From positions 333,583 to 397,582 of the forward strand of contig RSEE01000066.1 in NCBI GenBank assembly GCA_003971905.1: a stretch of DNA of 64,000 nucleotides. The letters are read 5' to 3'. The stretch is from Moniliella sp. 'wahieum' (Eukaryota > Basidiomycota > Moniliellomycetes > Moniliellales > Moniliellaceae). Shown here piece after piece: positions 52,228 through 63,066 of this stretch. The notes under the pieces are model-generated. The model had not been told where the DNA came from. It saw only the letters and a program-made list of their open reading frames with translations, and did no database searches. The translations under genes were made by a program, and so were the position numbers. The stretch's first letter is position 1. The number at the start of each line of letters is the position of its first letter.

Positions 52228-54837
52228 TTACACAAACACTGCATGGTGCGTGCGGTCACTGGGCGCCTTGGTGGTACTGGCGCCCGAGGCATAGGAACTC
52301 ATAGTCAGCCCGCGCGAGCGACCTACGATCGGGCCCTCGGGCTCGGTAGGGCGCAGGTCCAGGTCGACGGGCGGGGCTAAGCTGAGGCTCAGCGGTCGGC
52401 CTAGGCGGAACGAAGGCAAGGGCGGCGAATCGACAACGCTAGCGCTCAGACTGGGCCCGACACTCGGCGCCGTCTCGGCAGGCTCGTCCATGTCGAGGTA
52501 CTCCAGCCGAGGCCATAGGCGTGCGACGGCGGGTGCGGCGGTATTGGCATCGAGTCGGGGTACTGCTCCCAACTGGTCCAGCTGGTCGGGGTGGGAAACC
52601 ATGCGCGGGACTGAGCCGCGTGCCAGACCGAGGCGAAGAAGCAGGGGGCGAAGGCGACGTGGTTTGCACCACTGACTCAGAAAGGTGCTGGACGAAAGTG
52701 AGAGCTGCGAGACGCCTTGCGACGCCACACCGTACAGGGGCGAGTGGTGGGACGGGCTGCGCGCAACGGTGTGGACAGAAGAGTGGTGGGAAGGGTAAGA
52801 CGGCGCAGAGGGGACGGACGGGTGGCCCGTCGAAAAACCGCCACTGGCTCCGAGGGAACGAACGCGTACTGCCCATCCGCGGGCCTACACTCGACGGGCC
52901 CCGGCTGCATACTCGGGCCGGCCGACTGGGCCGATTGCCCCCGAGCGCTGGCTGCGGTAGCCCAACGAAGCCACGGGCGAGCGCAGGGAGCGGTGCGAGC
53001 CGCGAGAAAAGGTGGATCGGCGGGTAAACGAGGGCCCGGGACTGTGCGCCCAGCGAAGGTCCGGCTCTTGACCGGGCAACACGACGTCTCGCTCGGAATT
53101 GTCCGACGCATCTTCCCCATACACCTCGGACGTGCCATAGGTGCCCTCGTATACACTGTCGAGTGCGCTGGGGCCGCCCAGCGGTCCAGCTCCTTCCATC
53201 CACCGGGAAGGGGTACAGGTCCGACCGCAGTCGATGAGCGCCCATTGCGCCCATTGTGCCCATTGTGCCCAGCCCCATACCCCCATGCCACCCATCGTGC
53301 CCACACCCAGGGCAGCTCGGATTCCGGAGAATAGACAGCCGACTGGCCAAAGTGGTACTCGGGCAGCGGCGGCGGCGGCGACATGCGTTCTCGCTCCCGC
53401 TCCTCGAGGCAGGCACCGAGTCTTCCAACGAAGCGCGTTCGTCGTCCGACAAGACGTTGGCCTGCCATAGAGCCGCGCCTCGAGGTAAGCGCGCAAGTCG
53501 CGCTGGGAAAACGCGGCATCGGGATCGTCCTTGGTCTGGGCGCCTGCGCCTTCGTCCAGCGGCGGAGCCAGGGTGGTCGCGACCGCTTCGTCTTCGTCTT
53601 GGGGAAAGGGCGAGGCGGGGAGGGAGGTACGCGAATGCTTGGCCCGCGGGACATTCATAATCCCGCCCACGGCATCGTCGTGGCGATCGCGCGCGCACGC
53701 GGACTCATGCCTTCCTGTCCGGAATCCCACCCCTGGACGGAAGGCGAGCGGCGACTGGGCGCAGAGGGGGGGGCGGGAACGGGGTGGTGCCGACGCGAGG
53801 TAGGGTGGGACGAGAGGTGGACGGCAGTCGCTTCGGTCGCCCCGGTTCGGGCACGGGTGGCAGAAGGGTCAATGCCCCCTGCACCGGGCGTGCCAGCACA
53901 CTGCCAGTCACACTGTGCCCGGCGACCCAGCGCGAGGTGCGGCCGACCGGGTCAGAGGGCACAAGGTGCAACGCGGCAGAGAAGCTGGCTCGAGGCCTCC
54001 TTTCCCTCTCTGACTGAGATACGGCGGGAACGGGCGCCGGCGGGGCGCACCAGCGCTCTCGGCGCGCAGGGGCGAGGGGCGTGGGCGTGGGCGTGCGGGT
54101 GGGACGCACAACAAGCGCAGAGCCGAGCCTCGGGCGGACCTGCGGGCCGCTGGGCCGGCGGAGACGGCGTGGCGAAGGTGGAACGCGGCACTCGGCCGGC
54201 AAGCGGTACAGCACAGTGAGGGCGATGGGTGGGGGGACGTGGTAGGCGGCGGACGCTGGTAGGAAGCAATGAGCGCAGGCCAGCTGCAGGGCGGGACACG
54301 TGCGTTGACCCGCTTAGGCTCGGGGGGTGGAGCTAGAGGTGGGCAGGAGGAGGTGGGTGCGTGGGACGAGGTCGTCGGCCAGGCCAAGCGCCTGGCGAGC
54401 GAGGCGACTTGTTGCTCGTAGACGCGCAGAGCGGCAGCAGCACCGTGTCGGCCTCGATCGGTGGCGCGCCGACGCAGCGGGCGGAATGCGGCTCGGCGCA
54501 AGCGGCGAAAAGACGGCGAGCCACTTGTCGAGATGGGCGGGACTGGCGAGGGTGGTGGGCTCGGTGGCGCGGGCGCGCGGGCGCGGGCGTGGGCGGCGCG
54601 GTGGGGCTGTGGGCGGCGCAGAGGCAATGTAGGCAGGCCGCGGCGAACAGAGGCAGAGCCAGAGACCGAGGGGGCGCGGGCGGGGTGGGAGGGGTGCGTC
54701 GGGCGTGGCGGGGTGGAAGGTGGGCAGGCTGGGGGCGTGGCGGAGCGAGGCGAGAGAAAGCGGGGGCGCTGGACGGCGGGGCCAGACGGGCGGTCGGAGT
54801 CACGCCGGGCAAGAAGGTGGCGGGGAGGCCCGCGCTG

Positions 54838-54878
<41 letters not shown>

Positions 54879-55040
54879 GGCTGTCGTGGTGGTTGTGGGT
54901 GCCGGGGTGGTGCTTCGACGTGGCGCTGGCAGCACGCTGGGCGTCGTACAGGGCGTGGTGGATGCTGGGCGGGCGGCGCATGGCAGGGGCGGGTGCGGGG
55001 TCGGTGGTGGGCGGCGCGGAGGCCGAGGGGAGGCGGCCAT
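52228..55040 (-). CDS. large disordered hypothetical protein with an Asp tract
   Basis: Coding character on the minus strand is shown by long overlapping open frames and conserved-looking segments, though no single frame stays open. A candidate start is the ATG at 55040 or, in the frame with the poly-Asp run, at 54981 (MRRPPSIHHALYDAQ). Then come HNHHDSHD plus 13 Asp encoded by (GTC)13, a Pro/Ser-rich part, a short coiled-coil-like RVYEQQVASLARRLAW (about 54430), a segment AAFSQRDLRAYLEARLYGR (about 53490), a Gly/Trp repeat-like WAQWAQWAQW (about 53255), SVYEGTYGTSEVYGEDASDN and the end MSSYASGASTTKAPSDRTHH. No domain is recognised. Multiple frame changes make the limits approximate. It is downstream of and divergent from the small gene at 55416. 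Confidence 0.4.
54838..54876. repeat. (GTC)13 trinucleotide repeat
   Basis: Thirteen perfect GTC units on the plus strand. On the minus strand GAC encodes a run of 13 Asp within the hypothetical protein (Thr or Arg in the other frames). It is the longest perfect trinucleotide tract in the window. Confidence 0.95.
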
Positions 55041-55415
55041 GGCGCGGAGGCAGCCAGTGGTGGGGGGGGGGCAGGCGGCGGGGGGGGAAAGGATGGGAAA
55101 AAGATGGGACAGGCGACACAAATGACGTTTTCGGAAGAGCAGCCGGAGAAAAGCCACCGCCACCGCTGGCACACTAACCCTGGCTGCTCGGCCTCCAGGG
55201 CATGTGTACTGTCCGTCTCAGCGCCCACATTGCCCGACGCCAGCCCAGCGCCCGACCCGCCTCGTCCCACCCGGCGCCACCCCCTCCGGTCTCCTCCGAA
55301 CACACGCCTCCCGCCCGCCTTGAAACGTTCACCCCTCCTCCCACCCTGCCTTTTTCCCCTTTTTCCCTAGGTGTACGACTGCCCCTCGCCCATCCCATAC
55401 CCCCGCTCGCCCGTT
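55041..55415. other. short intergenic region
   Basis: Presumed promoter of the large minus-strand hypothetical gene and 3' region of the next minus-strand gene. Pyrimidine-rich on the plus strand around 55270-55370. No gene recognised. Confidence 0.4.
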
Positions 55416-56236
55416 TCAATCAAACAAAGCAGACCGTCTGTCTCCATTGGCTCCACCACCTTGCCCCTTTTCCTCTTGACCTGACGATGACGTAGTGCGA
55501 GTCCCCAGCCTCGGACCCCGTTTGGTCAGCTTGCGTGTATTAGACGCGTCGGGATCAACAGCGTCGCCGTGACGCACCGTCTGCTTACGTCCTGGCGACA
55601 CTTTTTTGTTGACGGCGAGCAAAGACAGGTACTCATTCACCAGGATCAACGTTGTGTTGGGTGGCTCAGCGCGCACAGCCTCTTCCTCTGCAGCAGGTTC
55701 AATCTGTACATCTCGCATACCAGTCTCTTCCACCTTGGCACATCCGCCTTGCCCTTGTTGTCGTCTGCAGTGCCTTGAGCTTGCGCTGGGCCATTGGGAC
55801 CGCCCCAGTCATGCTCCAACGTCTTGGCCGCTCAGAGTCGCTGTGGGCGGTGGCCGAGTTATGGTACGACCGTGGCCACCACAGCGGGCACTGTGCCACT
55901 CCGACGCCGACCACAACCACAACCACAACCACGACATTCGTTTGTTCCAACACACATTCCTCCCGCATCTACTCAGTCAGTTCCTCGTAGCCTCAGCCTC
56001 CTACACCATGTTCCGTGCGGAACGAGCGTGGGCAGCGCATCCAACGCACCACGGGGGACACGGCAGCGCTCGTTACCGGACAAGGTACCTTACCAGCGGC
56101 AGAAGGACGGCTGGTCGCGAGCGGTTGGGCCCTTGGGGGGGATGTCGCACGGGTGGGCGCACCAGGCCCGTCTTGTGGTTTGGGCGCGTGCTTTCTTCTC
56201 TGCAGGCGTGGCCGAGGGGGCGGGGGGCGTCATCGT
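55416..56236 (-). CDS. hypothetical spliced gene, hydrophilic protein
   Basis: A candidate start at 56236 gives MTPPAPSATPAEKKAR. In the next frame this continues KPQDGPGAPTRATSPP to a GTAAGG donor at about 56097. After an intron ending in GACTGAGTAG (about 55971) the reading becomes uncertain. Then come protein-like segments EHDWGGPNGPAQAQGTADDN, KGKADV and, after a further frame change, VEETGMRDVQIEPAAEEEAV and NTTLILVNEYLSLLAVNKKV followed by a GTAAGC donor. The text is acidic and hydrophilic with one amphipathic helix (LILVNEYLSLLAV). No family recognised. The strand is chosen because minus-strand segments look more protein-like than the plus-strand ORFs. Confidence 0.3.
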
Positions 56237-56907
56237 CGCTGAGAAGAACAAGTAAAAGGGGTTTTGGAAGAAGCGTCGCACGGGGCGCAGCTAGCCATAT
56301 AGTACCAGGAGCTCAGTGGGCGCGGTAACAGGCGCAATAAAGGCGAAAGAGGTGGCATGCGAGCGAGAGGGAGGATTGGCTTGGGCTGCGCCAGCGGTAG
56401 AGGGGGAATACAACAGCAACTGGAGTAGCCTGCTCGCCATCCCGGCCAGAGCTGCGCGCGCTTGAAGGCTCGCACCGAGTGGCAACACGCTGAGAACGGA
56501 TCAAGGAGGCTGGGGTATATATGGGCGAGAAGCAGCTGGGCCTGCGCCAGAGTGGGGCGCTCAGCTGGAGCACTGGGATTCGGTGAGCGAGTGCTGGCGA
56601 CCAGGCGCTCCCTGCGCAGCCACGGTGCTTCGTATGCTTGTCGCTTCGGCACATGTGATGTGGGATGGACTATCACATGTGACATCCCAACTTCAGATGC
56701 CACTCTAATCACCACACCAATCACGCGCTGACGTGGCGGTGGCTCGTCACCGATCGACGTCATCGACAGGGGCATCAATCAGCGAGGATTGATGGACGCT
56801 GTGTCTTGTGTGCCCCTCTCCCCTTGGCCAGCAACACCAGCCAGCTGCCCCGCTTGCCCTGTCCCACTCGTCCCCCACCCCCGCGCTTCTCCCCCCGCCG
56901 CACCGCC
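56237..56907. other. divergent promoter region between the hypothetical gene and the J-domain gene
   Basis: Contains ACATGTGATG (56651-56660) and ATCACATGTGACATCC (56672-56687) about 220-260 bp upstream of the J-domain start, and GGTATATATGGGC (56513-56525), a TATA-like sequence. No gene recognised. Confidence 0.45.
56651..56688. promoter_or_regulatory. two ACATGTGAC/T elements
   Basis: Same element as at 20671-20694 and 59062-59082, here as an ACATGTGATG ... CACATGTGACAT pair separated by about 14 bases. Confidence 0.35.
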
Positions 56908-57870
56908 ATGACCGAGCCCCTGCCTGACTTTTACGCCGTGCTCGGCGTCCGCCCCGCCTCCACCGCCGACATTGCCCAGGCCTACCGCAAAGAATCGCTG
57001 AAAACCCACCCGGACCGCTTCCCCCACGCCACCCCCAGCGAGTACGTGCTGTGTTGTCCTGTGCCCGCATCGCCCGCATTGGCCGGCACCTGGCCTGGTG
57101 CCAAGTGCCAAGTGCCAAGTGCCAGATGCGAAGTGCGAAGTGCTAACCTCCCCGCCTTGCCCTGTGGCGCTCTAGACGCGAGACGTACACGGCGCGTTTC
57201 CAGTCCGTCGCCGACGCCTGTACGTGCCTCTCCTCCCCTCCCTCTCCCCTCCTCCTCGGCCCCGGTCTCTCTTAAATATCGAGGTAGGTAGGTATTGACA
57301 TCCCCCCCCCGCCTCCTCTGTTCCTCCAGATTATGTGCTGTCGGACCCAACGCGGCGTGCCGAGTACGATGCCCAGCGCCTGGCCCAGCCGGATACCTGG
57401 GCCGAGTTTGAGCGCTATTTTGGCCCGGCCGGCGACGCGCGGCGGGAACAGGCGTCGTCCGCCCACTTTTCCACACGCGTCCGTCGGGAGCGGGATCGAC
57501 ATCTGCATCGGGATCGACATCGGGATCGGCCGGGTCGTCGCAGGCGCCGCCGCCGGCCGGGCAGCCTTCTGCGACGGGCGTGTTTGGGGATGTGTTTGCG
57601 GAGATGCTTCGTCCGGAGGTGCACCGCTTAGCTCCGTGGTGGACGTGGGTGGGTTCGGCGTCCGGCGCGGCGCTGGGGTTTATTGTGGCCAACGTGCCTG
57701 GCGCCGTGGCGGGCGCCGTAGCGGGCAACCGCCGCGCCGTGCGCGACGCCAAGGGCAAGTCGGTCGCTGAGGTATTTGCTGACTTGGGCGCCAGCCAACG
57801 CACCCAGATCTTACGCCACTTGGTACTCAAGTTGCTTGGCCCGCAGCCCGAGGCGTACCACAGCGCGTAG
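56908..57870 (+). CDS. J-domain (DnaJ/Hsp40) protein with a glycine-zipper hydrophobic segment
   Basis: Three exons join cleanly: 56908-57041, 57176-57219 and 57330-57870. The J domain reads FYAVLGVRPASTADIAQAYR, HPDRFPHATPSE, RETYTARFQSVADAY and YVLSDPTRRAEYDAQRL, with the HPD motif intact. A Gly/Ser/Thr-rich linker follows, containing one frame change (about 57460-57490). The rest is VFGDVFAEMLRPEVHRLAPW, WTWVGSASGAALGFIVANVP, GAVAGAVAGNR and RDAKGKSVAEVFADLGASQR. The small-residue segment GAALGFIVANVPGAVAGAVAG is a glycine-zipper type membrane-interacting helix found in a fungal J-protein family. It probably stimulates an Hsp70 at a membrane; the client is unknown. Intron 1 (134 nt) contains tandem CCAAGTG/CGAAGTG repeats. 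Confidence 0.8.
57098..57143. repeat. GCCAAGT / GCGAAGT heptamer repeats inside an intron
   Basis: Six to seven imperfect copies of a seven-base unit (GCCAAGT, GCCAGAT, GCGAAGT) within intron 1 of the J-domain gene, upstream of its likely branch site (GCTAAC at 57142). Confidence 0.75.
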
Positions 57871-58556
57871 CCTCCCCTCCCCCTCCCCTCCGTATCCTTT
57901 CGTATCCTTTTCAGTTGCCCCCCCCTTGGTCCCTGCCGCGTTCGTCCTGCTTCCTTCCCCCGTTACGCGTTTTTACGTTTTTTGTTTCGAGCGGGCATTG
58001 GCCTGGGTGGATACCCCCCCCCCTCCAACTGTTGCTGGTTGGGTACCTTCTGTTCTCTCCAACCACGAGGATGCATCTCTTGACCCCATTGGCCTCCGCT
58101 CGTCCGCACAAGGTGAGGTGACCCCAGCCAGCCAGCATGGTACATTAGGCGGCTGCTCCGTTGGGCACGCGTCGTAGACCCCCGTTCTCACCTCCGTTCC
58201 TGTTCCTGTCCCGGTAACCCGCCGCGTATCCCCCTCCCCTCGCGCGGCCCGTGGGGCCCGGAACAGCCTCTTCGTCGCACCTCACGCGGTCTGGCTTGAT
58301 TGGCGCACAAGGACGTTCATAGCAGGCTGGCAGCACGCGGCGGCGGCGGTGGGAGCAGCGCGCGACGTGGGCGCATGCCCTGCGGCACGTCCCGCCCGAC
58401 GGCAAGGTGGAGCGGACGAGGTCGCGAGACGGGGCTCTGGTGGGAGGCAGAGATGCGCAGGACCGTTGCGCCTGCACGTGAATGGATTGTTCCTTGTTCT
58501 CTCGAGCGAGCGCGCAGGGCACCGTGCAGGATGGCCCGCGCGGCGGATGATCGATG

Positions 58557-58617
58557 AGAGGGATGACTAGATGACTCGCTGACAGATGACAGGTGTCAGA
58601 TGACATGGATGACAGAT
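58557..58617. repeat. imperfect GATGACAGATGAC repeats
   Basis: GATGACTAGATGACTCGCTG, ACAGATGACAGGTGTCAGAT and GACATGGATGACAGATGG follow one another in non-coding DNA. The unit is about 8-9 bases and loosely conserved, and TGACATG links it to the ACATGTGAC elements. Confidence 0.55.
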
Positions 58618-59061
58618 GGCGCCCGCTGATCTGTCTGTCTGGGCACTGCGCCATTCTGGTTGGGTTGTGCTTGCGCTCCCTGCTGGGGTGTGGGGGAGCG
58701 GCGCCTGTCTGGATGGGGTGTGCCGGGCGGCCAGAAAGCGTCTGATGGGCGTGTGGACGAAAGGGGGCTATGCGCAGCAGTCCATTAGTCATGAGCATCC
58801 ATACTCAACACTCGAGTACGCAACAGCGTTTGAGGCGCGTGTCCGTTTCTGTGTGCGGTGTGTGATTGGGTGGCGCGGTGGCCGCTGTTGACTAGCTGGC
58901 TGTCAGGCGCATGGCGTTGCTGGGGATGGGGGGTGGGGGGTTGGGGTTGGGGGCGTGGTGGTTGTGCGTAGCGCAGCGGCGGGTGCGGATGATGGTGAGG
59001 GAGCCGCTTGGAGACGGGAGAGCCGGCCGGGGGCAGACAGATGGCGATGGAGGGGCAGGCG

Positions 59062-59082
59062 TGTGACATGTGACATGTGACG
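59062..59082. promoter_or_regulatory. GTGACATGTGACATGTGACG element upstream of SPA2
   Basis: Overlapping copies of ACATGTGAC about 300 bp upstream of the SPA2 start. A further GTGCATGTGACAGG lies at 59114-59127. Confidence 0.4.
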
Positions 59083-59375
59083 AGACCCAGGCGGGAGGGG
59101 CGGTGGGTGTGATGTGCATGTGACAGGCAGTGGCTGTGACGAGAGCGGGTGGGTGCGCGCCAGACGGGCAGCACGGGGCGGGTGTGCGCCACACGCCACG
59201 TGGCGCGGGCGACGCAGGGGGGCGCATGGGGGGACGAATGGGACGCATGGGGGAGGGCGGCGCTGTGCGCTGCGCTGCCCGAAGGCCTGAGGCCTAACGC
59301 CTAACCATCCGCCCTCGGCCATCCGCACGCCCACCCGCCATCCGCACGCCCGCCACGCCCATCTGCTGCGCCGCC

Positions 59376-62300
59376 ATGGCCACCACCTCCCGCCCCCCCC
59401 GGCGCAACGCTGCGGCAGCTCCGCCAGGGCTTCTCCTCGCCCTACGCCTACGCCTCCAGCCACGCCGTCTTCCCCACCGCCCCGCCCCACCCGCCCTCCC
59501 GCTACCCGCCCCGCCGCCTGCGCCCGCGGCCGCGTCGCCTTCGTCGCCTCCGCCGCCTCTCTCGCCCCCCTCCGCTGTCTCCGCCGCCTCCGCCGCCTCC
59601 GCCGCCTCCACGCCCTCCACGCCCTCCGCCCCGCCCCGCCGCCGCGTCAAGCATGACTCCCAGGCGCTCGCCCGCATGGCCTCCACCCACTACGCCAAGC
59701 TCCTCGCCTTCCTCGCCACCCACCTCGCCTCTGGTACGTTGCCCTCGCCTGCGCATCGCTGTACCCTGCTGACCTCCCGCCAGCCTCGCCCCCCAGCCGC
59801 TCCCATGCTCGCGACAAGCTCAGCAAGCTGAGCAAGCAGCAGTTTGCCGAGCTCTCCACCGACGTGTACGACGAGCTGCTCCGTCGCCAGACCACCCTCT
59901 CCGCCGCCCCGCCTGCCTTGCCCACCCGCGCCGAATTCCACCCGAAGCGCAACCAGGCCCGCCAGAAGCTCGCCCACTTGCCCTCGGCCCGCTTCCGCGA
60001 CCTGGCCACCGACGTGCTCACCGAGCTCGAACACCGCTTCCCGCACATCTGCCACCGGCCCCCCCTCGACCACTTACTGCAGCCACCACCAGCGGTCGAG
60101 TCTGAGCCACCAGGACTAGACCAGGACCAGGGCCAGGACCCGCCCAGGACCAGGACCAGGACCAGGGCCAAGATCTGGACCACGACCAAGATCTGGACCA
60201 GGACCAAGAACCCGAACAGGAGACCAGCTCCTCTTCCCATTTCTTGCGTCCCACCAGCTTGGCCTCCTCTACCACCACGACCTCCGCCCGCTCTCCCCCT
60301 CACCACTGCCCCAACCAGCGCCATCGACACTGATCCTCACTTTTCTGACGACGCCGGGCGCAAGATCGAATTTGCCCCGGACGCGGACGCGGACCAGCCA
60401 CGCTCTCCCTCCCACCTAACACTGCACACTGGCCAAGATACCGTCCGAGATAGCGGTCGGGATACGGATGGCGAGGGTGAGGGTGAGGGCGAGGGCGAGG
60501 GGAGGGTGGTGGCTATGGATATAGCTATGGCTATCGCGATGGTGATGCCCAACCCACCGCGGAAGCCAACACGGGGCTGCGGTCGCCGGCCTTTGCGCCC
60601 CCTCCCCGCTTCTCGCACCAGAGTCGCATTGATTTTTCGATTTCGGGCCCGAGCGAGTCGGGGCAATCCGAGCTGCTGAGCGACGATGAGTCCTCGGCGC
60701 TTGCCCGGCTCGGTCGGATCCGGGGGTGTCCGATGCGCATTTGTCGTTGGAGTATGACGAGATGGAAGCCACGCCCCGTGCGGAGCGACTGGATTGGGCC
60801 CGGCCCGGTGCGGCGGGCTCGTTTGGGTCGGACGAACTGGAGGTCGTTCCGCGGGAGGACGAGGCCCGGGCTCGTGTCAGCTTCGTCTCTTCCGTCGGAG
60901 GCGGCTTGCTGCTCGCGTCCCAGCCCCGATCCGACAGCCAAGCCGCATGGTCCGACCCGCTCGCCCTACCGCCTCAAGAGGAGTACGACCACGAGGCCGA
61001 CGCAGACGCCCATCCAGCGAGCCATCAGCCCCACCTCGATCACAGCTTCCTCCCTGACATGACCTTCTCCACGTCGGCCAAGTCGTTCGGGAGCAACGAG
61101 ACGTACCTGCCGGCCACGGGGGACCGTGGAGCGGCGGGAGCAGAAGCAGCCGGGCCAGGGTCCGAGGCGGCCGACGTGTCGCGCCTGGTGCGCGAACGCG
61201 ATGAGGCGCAGGCCCAGGCCCAGGAAACCGAGCGGATCTGGACCGAGTTGCGCGCTGGGCTGGAGAGCGAACTGGCGCACCTGCGCACCCAGCTTACCGA
61301 GACCCAGGAGCAGCACCGCGCCCTCGAAGCGCAGCTGAGCCACGTGCACCAAGACCATCGCGATGCGCTGCAAGAGCGCGAGACGTACTTTGCCCAAGCG
61401 CTCGACGAGCAAGCTACCTCGCACGCGCGGGCGCTCGAAGAGCATGCGCAGGCCCATGCGCAGGCTTTGGCTCAGCACACCGAGTCGCATGCCCAGGCCC
61501 AGGCTAAATGGGACGCCGAGCGCGCCCAGTTGCTCCCCTGGCAGGACAGGCACGACGAGCAACGTACCGAGGCGGAACGGTGGCGAGCGATCAGTGAGCA
61601 GGCCACCGCGCGCGCCGACGAGCGTCCGGCATGGCTGAACAGGCGGGCATGTTGTTGGACCAACTGCGCTTGGAAACCGATCGGGCGACCGAGGCAGAAG
61701 CCAAATTGGCCTTGCTCGAGCAGGAGCAGGAGCAACAGCGCAACTTGCCCGCGTCCTCTGACACGCAGACCGAAACGCAGACGGAAACGCAATGCAAATG
61801 GTGCAGGAAGTGCAGCTGAGCGGGACCAAGCCCATGCCGACCTGGCCTCGCTGGGCGCCCGGCTGACCCAGGTCGAAGCGCAGTTGGCCCAGGAGCAAGA
61901 GCACGAGCAGGCCCGGGCGCGAGAAGCGCAGTACCAAGCTACCATCGCGTCGCTCCAAGCCCAAGCCGAACAAGATGCCACCTTGCTGCAGCAGCTGACC
62001 GCCCAGCTCGACGCCCACAAGCACACTGAAACCCAACACAGTCTTCTGTCGCACCAGTCGCCGAGCTCGAGGCCCAGCGCACCGCCGCGCAAGAGGCGCT
62101 GGACCGGATCCGGTCCCAGATCGCCTTGGCTCGTCCTCTCCGCTCGCGCCAAGGCGCCGCAGCGCAGCAGCGCGTCCGCCTGCCTCTCCTGCCCGTACTG
62201 AGGCCGAGGCCGGGGCCGACGCCGAGACGACGCCGAGGGGGACCGCCTGCCTGCCCTCGTCGCGCCCGGGGGGAAGATTGATCATGGCCACTGGTCGGAG

Positions 62301-63066
62301 CTGCAACAATCGCTGGATAGGCTTCTGGCTGGCTCGGAGGACTCGGCCGCGCGCGCGGCGCGGCGCTGGAGCGTGTCGTTTGGGCCAGCAGCCTGATCTT
62401 GTGGGACGTGAGTGGCAGCGGGAGCGGAAGGGCGTCGAGCTCTGCACCTGGGCAGGAGGAGGCCGAGCAGGCCGAGCAGGCTGAGCTGCGCAGCGCACGG
62501 GCCAGCTACTCGCGCGCTCTGCACCGCTCAGGGCCACGTGCGACGCGGCGGCGTCCGCTTCGGACCTCGTGCCCCCCTCGCTCGTTTCCACCAGCACGAC
62601 CGAGGTGGCCTTGGCTGCGCTCGCGCTCGCCAAGCGCGTCGGTATCGCGCCTGCGCCGCCCCTGGCCGATCTACCCACGCCACCTGGCACGAGCACCACG
62701 CTGCGCCCACTGCATACCCCGTCCCATGCCCCGCCACCACCTCGGTTCTTGCGCCCCGGGCCTGTGCCCGCCTCGTCGTCCTCCCGCGCGCTGCCGGCCC
62801 AGTTCCGGTTCCTTACCGCTCCTACACGGTTCCCTACCCCCTATCCGACCTCCGTCTCCGCCGCCGCACCTCCTCCTGCGCTGCCCGTCCCGCCCGTTTC
62901 GCACGCTTCCCACGTTTCGCACGCTTCCCACCCATGGTCCTCGCCGCGCTCCGCCACGTCCGACTTGAGCTCGGGCTCGTTTGATGATGAGGACACCAGC
63001 GACGTGATTGGCCATGCGCATGTGCAGCCGCTGCGGTTACCTACGGTGCACCTCGTCGCTCGTTAA
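59376..63066 (+). CDS. SPA2: Spa2-like polarisome scaffold protein
   Basis: From the ATG at 59376 a Pro/Ala/Ser-rich leader ends in HYAKLLAFLATHLAS. A 50-nt intron (59734-59783, TGCTGACC branch) then joins SRSHARDKLSKLSKQQFAEL, STDVYDELLRRQ, EFHPKRNQARQKLAHLPSAR and FRDLATDVLTELEHRFP. This tandem DKLxxLSxxQFxELSTDVYDEL / RNQARQKLxxLPxxRFxDLxxDVxxELxxR pair is the Spa2 homology (GIT/Spa2) domain. After an Asp/Gln repeat region and acidic linkers, a long coiled coil runs about 61170-62040 (ERDEAQAQAQETERIWTELR and similar). A C-terminal Ala/Ser/Pro region ends in DEDTSDVIGHAHVQ. In yeast, Spa2 scaffolds formin Bni1, MAP-kinase kinases and RabGAPs at growth tips. Frame changes occur near 60110, 60600, 61630, 61800, 62060 and 62400. 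Confidence 0.85.
60115..60215. repeat. GGACCA/GACCAG hexamer repeats encoding Asp-Gln and Asp-Leu
   Basis: Repeated ACCAGG, CCAGGG and AAGATCTGG units. In the frame that continues to ETSSSSHFLRPTSLASSTTT it encodes DQDQDQGQDLDHDQDLDQDQ. The frame at the left edge is different, so an indel lies within or next to the repeat. Confidence 0.7.

Larger units (their letters stand above)
57871..59375. other. intergenic region between the J-domain gene and SPA2
   Basis: About 1.5 kb. It holds the J-domain 3' UTR, GATGAC/AGATGACAG repeats at 58557-58617, a G-rich tract (GGGGATGGGGGGTGGGGGG, 58921-58939), and the ACATGTGAC element upstream of SPA2. No gene recognised. Confidence 0.4.

Noticed and set aside
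60018-60330. minus-strand ORFs rich in Trp-Ser and Gly-Pro over the Spa2 Asp-Gln repeat
   Set aside because: They are antisense shadows of the GGACCA repeat. The plus strand carries the Spa2 homology domain and coiled coil.
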